Below, piece after piece: positions 1 to 4,479 of a stretch of 6,953 bases of DNA. How positions within the stretch are numbered: the stretch's first letter is position 1; the number at the start of each line of letters is the position of its first letter. A program made the position numbers and the translations under genes. The stretch comes from Alphaproteobacteria bacterium (GTDB lineage: Bacteria; Pseudomonadota; Alphaproteobacteria; Micavibrionales; Micavibrionaceae), in NCBI GenBank assembly GCA_023141075.1, contig JAGLKL010000071.1:1-6953 (forward strand). Direction: 5' to 3'. The notes below the pieces were generated by a model that was not told where the DNA came from, searched no databases, and worked only from the letters and a program-made list of their open reading frames with translations.

Positions 1-13
1 AAATAAAATAGTT

Positions 14-40
14 GCGACTGGCGTAGGGTCGTTTTTTATT
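14..40 (+). terminator. possible weak intrinsic terminator of a gene upstream of the window
   Basis: A short stem (CGAC at 15-18 with GTCG at 28-31, extendable by one G-T pair) with a 9-base loop is followed by a run of six T at 32-37 and more T-rich sequence. The orientation suits a + strand gene ending just left of the window. The stem is only 4-5 pairs, so this may be chance. Confidence 0.3.
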
Positions 41-57
41 CTTTCGAAACTTTGTTT

Positions 58-85
58 TTGACTTTTTTGGAAAATTCGCTATAAC
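58..85 (+). promoter_or_regulatory. guaB promoter (sigma70-type)
   Basis: TTGACT at 58-63 and TATAAC at 80-85 are separated by 16 bases, close to the housekeeping consensus. Transcription would begin near base 92, giving a leader of about 46 bases before the guaB ATG. This placement also argues against the in-frame TTG at 90 being the translation start. Confidence 0.6.
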
Positions 86-124
86 TCACTTGCAAATTTC
101 GTCCGCAAGTTCAATTCAAGCGCC

Positions 125-129
125 AGAGG
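125..129 (+). promoter_or_regulatory. guaB ribosome binding site
   Basis: AGAGG lies 8 bases before the ATG at 138, a normal Shine-Dalgarno spacing. It supports the ATG at 138 over the upstream in-frame TTG at 90, which has no comparable site and sits at the predicted transcription start. Confidence 0.65.
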
Positions 130-137
130 TTTGCACC

Positions 138-1634
138 ATGTATACAAAAATCAAAAAAATTAAAGATCCATCCAAAATCTGTGAAGCCCTCACTTTTGAT
201 GATGTTTTGCTGCTTCCGGCAGAATCTGAAGTCCAGCCTAATGAAGTTGATACGGGCACTTATATTACGCAAGATATTCACTTGAACATTCCGATTCTTT
301 CGGCGGCCATGGACACTGTCACTGAGGCCGAGATGGCGATTGCCATGGCACAAAATGGCGGAATCGGGGTTATGCACCGAAATATGGATATTGAAGAGCA
401 GGCGCAAATGGTGCGCAAAGTTAAGCGCTTTGAATCCGGTATTGTGCTTGATCCGATTACTATTGATATAAATGCGCGTCTGGGTGATGCATGGGAATTG
501 ATGAGTAAATATAATATCTCCGGTTTTCCAGTGACTGAGCAAGATGGCCGATTGATAGGTATTTTAACCAACCGTGACGTACGTTTTGCTGATGATGAGA
601 TGCAACCTATCAGGGAACTGATGACCACAGAAAATCTGGTGACTGTTACGCTGGGCATTACAAAAGAAGAAGCAAAAAAATTGCTTCATAAGCATCGGAT
701 TGAAAAATTGCTGGTCGTAGACGATAAGAAGCGTTGCATTGGCTTGATGACTGTTAAAGATATTGAGAAATCCAAACTCTACCCGATGGCCACCAAAGAC
801 TCTAAAGATCGCTTACGCGCCGCAGCCGCTGTAGGAACCGGCGATATTAACGGTATTGAGCGTACAGAAGCCCTAGTCGCAGCCGGATTGGATCTGGTTG
901 TGGTTGATACGGCACATGGACATTCCCGTGCGGTTATAGATACAGTGAAGAAAATCCGTATCAACCATCCGAGTCTGCAAATTATGGCTGGTAATGTGGC
1001 TACTTCTGATGCAGCCGCTGCCTTGATCGAAGCTGGCGCAAATTCAATAAAAGTCGGGATCGGTCCGGGTTCTATTTGTACAACACGTGTTGTCACCGGT
1101 GTCGGCGTTCCACAACTTACCGCGATTATGAATGTTGTGTCTGTATGTGAGAAAAAAGGCATTCCGGTTATTGCCGATGGCGGTATCAAATATTCCGGTG
1201 ACTTCGCCAAGGCCATTGCCGCAGGTGCAAGTGCTGCCATGATAGGGGGAGTCTTTGCCGGAACGGACGAAGCGCCGGGTGAAGTCATTTTGTATCAGGG
1301 GCGCTCCTATAAAGCCTATCGCGGCATGGGATCAATCGGAGCTATGGTTCAAGGCTCGGCAGACCGCTATTTCCAAGGCAATATTAATCAATCTAACAAG
1401 CTGGTTCCTGAAGGTATTGAAGGCCGCGTCCCTTATAAAGGCCCAATTGGTAATGTTCTCCACCAGATGGTTGGGGGCTTGCGTGCTTCTATGGGATATA
1501 CCGGCAGCGGAACAATCGCTCAAATGCGGGAAAAAGCTGAGTTTATTCGTATGACCGGAGCGGGCTATAAAGAGTCACATGTGCATGATGTAACGATTAC
1601 TCGTGAAGCACCAAATTATCGTACGGAATCATAA
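138..1634 (+). CDS. guaB: inosine-5'-monophosphate dehydrogenase (IMPDH)
   Basis: Oxidises IMP to XMP with NAD+, the first committed step of GMP synthesis, in the cytoplasm as a tetramer or octamer. From the ATG at 138 the protein has 498 residues, slightly longer than the E. coli enzyme. The N-terminal barrel part carries LTFDDVLLLP and the SAAMDTVTEAEMAIAMAQ segment. A pair of CBS domains is inserted at about residues 105-213. The catalytic loop GIGPGSICTTR carries the nucleophile Cys314. The IMP phosphate-binding segment reads ADGGIKYSGD. The mobile flap carries the Arg410-Tyr411 pair in SADRYFQ, which activates water. The C-terminus has ESHVHDVTITREAPNYR as in bacterial IMPDHs. All key residues are intact. 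The wording HRIEKLLVVDDKKRCIGLMTVKDIEK resembles alphaproteobacterial enzymes. The gene has its own promoter; no clear terminator follows it. CBS-mediated control by purine nucleotides is known for the family but not shown here. Confidence 0.98.
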   Translation: MYTKIKKIKDPSKICEALTFDDVLLLPAESEVQPNEVDTGTYITQDIHLNIPILSAAMDTVTEAEMAIAMAQNGGIGVMHRNMDIEEQAQMVRKVKRFESGIVLDPITIDINARLGDAWELMSKYNISGFPVTEQDGRLIGILTNRDVRFADDEMQPIRELMTTENLVTVTLGITKEEAKKLLHKHRIEKLLVVDDKKRCIGLMTVKDIEKSKLYPMATKDSKDRLRAAAAVGTGDINGIERTEALVAAGLDLVVVDTAHGHSRAVIDTVKKIRINHPSLQIMAGNVATSDAAAALIEAGANSIKVGIGPGSICTTRVVTGVGVPQLTAIMNVVSVCEKKGIPVIADGGIKYSGDFAKAIAAGASAAMIGGVFAGTDEAPGEVILYQGRSYKAYRGMGSIGAMVQGSADRYFQGNINQSNKLVPEGIEGRVPYKGPIGNVLHQMVGGLRASMGYTGSGTIAQMREKAEFIRMTGAGYKESHVHDVTITREAPNYRTES

Positions 1635-1702
1635 GCCAAACCGCCTGTTTTTCAGCTATTTTTCGCGTTTTACTATTAATGAAAGCAGTAAAGAGAATAT
1701 TC

Positions 1703-1732
1703 TTGCAAAATTTCTGAAATAGAGCATATTAT
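1703..1732 (+). promoter_or_regulatory. candidate promoter of the acidic exported protein gene
   Basis: TTGCAA at 1703-1708 and TATTAT at 1727-1732 are separated by 18 bases; CATATT at 1725-1730 is an alternative -10 with 16. Transcription would start near 1739, about 40 bases before the ATG at 1779. The area is AT-rich, so chance matches are likely. The rest of the 144-base gap after guaB shows no clear hairpin. Confidence 0.4.
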
Positions 1733-1778
1733 GGAACATATTCACAATTAGATAATTTTTTGAAATGAGGAAAAAATC

Positions 1779-2120
1779 ATGAACAAGTTTGTTTTAACTT
1801 TGGCTGCCTTGATGCTGGGAGCAAGTTCTTTTGCTATTATCCCTGCGTTTGCAGATAGCCAAACGGAAACCGCCGAGGAAGTCGCTGAGGGAACCGCCGA
1901 GAAAGCAGTCGAGGAAGCTAAAAAAGAAGTTGAGGAAAAGCTTGAAGATATTGCTGAAAAAGCTGCAGAGGAAGTCATAGAGGACACGGAAGAAGTAGTA
2001 GAAGATTCTATTAAAGCCAAACAAGATGCTTTAGAGGCACAAGAGGCTGCGGACACACAAGATGGTATCCTCGAAACAATAGAAACTATTGAAGAGCACA
2101 AAGAAGAAACGGCCAATTAG
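1779..2120 (+). CDS. small acidic, alanine/glutamate-rich exported protein of unknown function
   Basis: I do not recognise this 113-residue protein. Residues 1-25 look like a Sec signal peptide: Lys3, a hydrophobic core VLTLAALMLGA, then Ala-Phe-Ala before Asp26 as a signal peptidase I site. No lipobox cysteine is present, so a periplasmic or secreted soluble protein is inferred. The mature 88 residues contain 26 Glu, 7 Asp and 8 Lys, with no Arg, Cys or aromatic residue, so the net charge is about -25. Between about residues 40 and 84 small and aliphatic residues recur at 3/4 spacing with an 11-residue register (44-47-51, 55-58-62, 66-69-73), as expected of a long amphipathic helix or coiled coil. 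GAGGA at 1767-1771, 7 bases before the ATG, is a good ribosome binding site. Such composition can arise in unrelated proteins, so similarity searches may mislead. Possible roles such as cation binding, chaperoning or envelope stress are guesses only. Confidence 0.8.
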   Translation: MNKFVLTLAALMLGASSFAIIPAFADSQTETAEEVAEGTAEKAVEEAKKEVEEKLEDIAEKAAEEVIEDTEEVVEDSIKAKQDALEAQEAADTQDGILETIETIEEHKEETAN

Positions 2121-2146
2121 AGAGCTATAACTTTTTTGTTTCGCTG

Positions 2147-2158
2147 GGGTTTAAACCC
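2147..2158 (+). repeat. 12-base perfect palindrome (GGGTTTAAACCC)
   Basis: A perfect inverted repeat with no spacer lies between the acidic-protein gene and the methyltransferase gene. It extends by a G-T mismatch and then a T-A match to 2145-2160. It could be a protein-binding site or chance; no T-run follows it, so it is not an intrinsic terminator on the + strand. Confidence 0.35.
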
Positions 2159-2165
2159 TAAGTGC

Positions 2166-2209
2166 AAAAAAATAAAAGCCCGGCATCACTGTATTATAGT
2201 GCCGGGCTT
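2166..2209 (-). terminator. strong GC-rich hairpin, canonical intrinsic terminator on the minus strand
   Basis: A perfect 10-pair stem (AAGCCCGGCA at 2176-2185 with TGCCGGGCTT at 2200-2209) encloses a 14-base loop. The A-rich stretch 2166-2177 becomes a long T-tract on the minus strand directly after the stem, which is the canonical layout for stopping minus-strand transcription. On the + strand only two T's of the stem and TAT follow, so termination of the acidic-protein transcript would be weak. The hairpin ends 7 bases before the GTG at 2217. It could act as a bidirectional terminator, or as an RNA-stabilising or blocking structure in the methyltransferase leader. Confidence 0.6.
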
Positions 2210-2225
2210 ATGATACGTGAGAAAA

Positions 2226-3512
2226 ATGAAGCCTGCATCCCGGATTAAAGCCACGATTGATATTTTAGAGAGCACTCAGCGGGCGCGCGTCCCTTTGGAT
2301 AAGTGTGTCGGGGATTACTTGCGCGTGCGCCGTTATATCGGCTCAAAAGATCGCAGTAACATCGTCGAGCGCATATATGATATTACCCGCGCTCACGCAC
2401 GGCTCGGCTGGTGGCTAGAGCGAACAAAGACTCCGAATTCTCCGCGCACACAGGTAATTGCATGGGTTATTCTGGGTGAAGGTGCGGTTGAGAAGCGGTT
2501 GAATGATTTGTTCGACGGTTCCAAGTATGCGCCTGAGCCTTTAAGCGATGAAGAATTGGTTTTTGCCCGTAACCTTTTTGGGAAGCCTTTGGTGCGTAAA
2601 GACATGCTAGAGACCGTAACCGTTGAATGCCCTCCTGATTATGAGTCCGTTCTGCGTACCCGGTTTGGTGAAGATTTTGCTGAGGAAATGACCGCTATAT
2701 TGAAACCTGCAACGTTGGATTTGCGGGTTAACACATTTTTGGCTGATAAAGAAAATGTCGTAAATCATCTTGAAGCCGATGGTATCAAGGTCAACAATGG
2801 CGCACTTTGTCCATGGACATTGCGCTGCGAGAACAAAGCTTATCTTTCCCGCACCAAAGCTTTTATCAAAGGCTGGATCGAAATTCAGGACGAAGGTTCG
2901 CAACTTATCGCTTGGTTATGTGACGCGAAGGCCGGAATGCAGGTACTCGATTACTGTGCCGGCGCAGGCGGGAAAACACTGGCTCTGGCCGCAGCGATGC
3001 AGCGCAAAGGGCGGGTTGTAGCCATGGATACGGATGAGCGGCGACTTGAAAAAGGACGCAAACGTTATCGCAAAGCCGGGCTTTCTGATATTATTGAGGT
3101 GCGCAGCCTTTCTGATGATAAGCAACGCAAATGGCTCAAGCGTCAGAAAGGCAAATTTGATATCGTTCTGATCGACGCACCATGCAGTGGCAGCGGGACG
3201 TGGCGGCGCAATCCTGATCTGCGCTGGCAGACTTACGGGCCTTCTTTGGAAGAATTGATAGATATTCAGGCCGGTATCCTTGAGAGCGCCTGCAAATGCG
3301 TAAAGCCGGGTGGCAAACTCGTTTATGCGACGTGTTCGCTTTTTTCTGCAGAAAATGAAGATCAAATTGCACGTTTTCTTGAGGCACATCCTGAATTTGA
3401 GGTCGCCCCGATTGATGAAGCACTTGGTCTGGGCACACCATACATGCAGCTAAGCTCGCTGCGCCATGGTACTGACGGGTTCTTCGCGGCTGTTTTAAGA
3501 AGGAAAGAATAA
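2226..3512 (+). CDS. rsmB: RsmB/NOP-family rRNA (cytosine-C5) methyltransferase
   Basis: A SAM-dependent RNA m5C methyltransferase, most likely acting on the 16S rRNA cytosine equivalent to E. coli C967. From the ATG at 2226 it has 428 residues, almost the length of E. coli RsmB (429). The N-terminal ~140 residues fit the NusB-like RNA-binding region in position but are weakly conserved. The C-terminal Rossmann domain has motif I DYCAGAGGKT (Asp242 onward), the SAM-ribose Asp268 in AMDTDERRL, motif IV DAPCSGSGTWRRNPD with Cys320, and motif VI YATCSLFSAEN with the catalytic Cys370. Both cysteines of the family mechanism are present. An in-frame GTG at 2217 would add three residues; I prefer the ATG because MKPASRIKATID resembles how alphaproteobacterial homologues begin, though neither start has a good ribosome binding site. 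No clear promoter was seen in 2121-2216, so readthrough from upstream is possible. The exact target base is inferred from family. Confidence 0.92.
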   Translation: MKPASRIKATIDILESTQRARVPLDKCVGDYLRVRRYIGSKDRSNIVERIYDITRAHARLGWWLERTKTPNSPRTQVIAWVILGEGAVEKRLNDLFDGSKYAPEPLSDEELVFARNLFGKPLVRKDMLETVTVECPPDYESVLRTRFGEDFAEEMTAILKPATLDLRVNTFLADKENVVNHLEADGIKVNNGALCPWTLRCENKAYLSRTKAFIKGWIEIQDEGSQLIAWLCDAKAGMQVLDYCAGAGGKTLALAAAMQRKGRVVAMDTDERRLEKGRKRYRKAGLSDIIEVRSLSDDKQRKWLKRQKGKFDIVLIDAPCSGSGTWRRNPDLRWQTYGPSLEELIDIQAGILESACKCVKPGGKLVYATCSLFSAENEDQIARFLEAHPEFEVAPIDEALGLGTPYMQLSSLRHGTDGFFAAVLRRKE

Positions 3513-3519
3513 CTTTTCT

Positions 3520-4347
3520 CTAAACAATTTCAGCCTTGTCATAATCACATTCATCCGTATCCTTCATTGTATTATCGGAGGCTTTAGCACGACGAAGTGC
3601 ATTGCTCGTCAATAAGCAACTTATGGCTATACGATTATCGGGAACCACAATGTCAACATAATCCGGAATATGGTCGTCTGACTCGATTTGCGGATCGATC
3701 AAAATCGTTGTCATACCAAGTTTCTTAGCGTACTCTAGATTTTTTGCAGTGTCCTCAATCATGGCATACCCGATGCCGCGCTCTTCTGGTTTTTCGGTAA
3801 TAGGGGCACCAAATTTATCTAGTACCACCTCATACATATTTGAACCTGCTGTTTTGTTAATACCGACAAGATCCTTAGTAACGATGCTCTTCTCATTAAA
3901 ATGATTCGATAAACTGGTTTGTCTCCCTGAAAACAAAGTCCATTCCATATTACCATGTGTGGCTATAACCATTGGAATTTTGGATTCCCTAAGCTCGTCA
4001 AGTTCATCAATAGGGGAAAGATTAGGATCAAAAAAATCGATTTCTTTAGCCGACTTGATAAGATTTTCGTAGTGTGCACCACGTAATTTATACGGATCAA
4101 TTCCATGTTCTTTGGTAAATATTTCCAGTGAACCACCGTATTTCTTACGGCTTTCTACCATCAACTGAGTAAATTCGGGTTCATCTAAATGCGGAAGGTA
4201 TTGCTGAACAGCATGAAAAGCAGCTAGCTTATGTATTCCTTTTGAATTCTTTGGCTCTACATACAATGTATTATCGTTATCAAAGGCCACGCCTTTTATA
4301 TGATGAGGAAAAATAATCGGGTCAGCCAGCGAGTAAAAACGTGTCAT
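3520..4347 (-). CDS. HAD-superfamily hydrolase, pyrimidine 5'-nucleotidase-like
   Basis: A 275-residue haloacid dehalogenase-like phosphatase. Motif I is FDNDNTLY with nucleophile Asp23 and acid/base Asp25. A helical cap follows, with KKYGGSLEIFTKEHGID at about 69-84, a pattern like the KEYG...L region of the SDT1/PHM8-type pyrimidine 5'-nucleotidase group. Motif II is VIATHGN (Thr130), motif III is probably Lys165 (NKTAGSNMYEVVLDKFG), and motif IV is IEDTAKNLEYAKKLGM (Glu198-Asp199). The likely reaction is dephosphorylation of a nucleoside monophosphate or another small phosphoester in the cytoplasm; the substrate cannot be read from sequence. Motif III has Lys-Thr rather than the usual Lys-Pro. 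The tail after about residue 235 is not recognisably conserved. The start is the only in-frame ATG near motif I; GGAGG abuts it directly, and GCAGG 8 bases upstream is the better-spaced site. Sample blocks show lower G+C (21-25 of 60) than in rsmB (30 of 60), which hints at, but does not prove, a different origin. Confidence 0.85.
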   Translation of the reverse strand: MTRFYSLADPIIFPHHIKGVAFDNDNTLYVEPKNSKGIHKLAAFHAVQQYLPHLDEPEFTQLMVESRKKYGGSLEIFTKEHGIDPYKLRGAHYENLIKSAKEIDFFDPNLSPIDELDELRESKIPMVIATHGNMEWTLFSGRQTSLSNHFNEKSIVTKDLVGINKTAGSNMYEVVLDKFGAPITEKPEERGIGYAMIEDTAKNLEYAKKLGMTTILIDPQIESDDHIPDYVDIVVPDNRIAISCLLTSNALRRAKASDNTMKDTDECDYDKAEIV

Positions 4348-4399
4348 CCTCCATACCTGCTTTCTTAAACTATTCTACCTTTCTATCATTTCCATCTCC

Positions 4400-4428
4400 A
4401 TTATATAAAAAAGGTTAGGCAAACGCAA
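4400..4428 (-). promoter_or_regulatory. promoter of the HAD hydrolase gene, overlapping the metE terminator
   Basis: Read on the minus strand, TTGCGT (4428-4423) and a perfect TATAAT (4405-4400) are separated by 17 bases. The predicted start near 4394 leaves a leader of about 46 bases before the ATG at 4347. The -35 hexamer lies mostly in the loop of the metE terminator hairpin, and the spacer contains its 3' arm and T-tract. Confidence 0.6.
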
Positions 4429-4442
4429 ATATGCCTAACCTT
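4405..4442 (-). terminator. metE intrinsic terminator
   Basis: An 11-pair perfect stem (AAGGTTAGGCA at 4411-4421 with TGCCTAACCTT at 4432-4442) with a 10-base loop is followed on the minus strand by six T's (including two of the stem) and then ATATAA. It lies 37 bases after the metE stop codon and is oriented for metE. On the + strand no T-run follows. Confidence 0.85.
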
Positions 4443-4479
4443 GTGATTAATTGCCTATGATCATGATAGCTACATCCGG

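Noticed and set aside
779..1288. 169-codon minus-strand open frame within guaB
   Set aside because: It lies wholly within a fully conserved guaB and shows no recognisable domain; it is a by-product of guaB codon use.
1748..2116. 122-codon serine-rich open frame on the minus strand opposite the acidic-protein gene
   Set aside because: Its Ser/Ala-rich composition is the mirror of Glu/Ala codons on the + strand. The + frame has a signal peptide and ribosome binding site, so this is a shadow frame.
2916..3389. 157-codon minus-strand open frame within rsmB
   Set aside because: It overlaps the conserved methyltransferase motifs on the other strand and its product resembles nothing; a shadow frame.
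3502..3518. Hairpin GGAAAG/CTTTTC spanning the rsmB stop as a terminator
   Set aside because: Only six pairs with one wobble, AT-rich, and no uninterrupted T-run follows on either strand.
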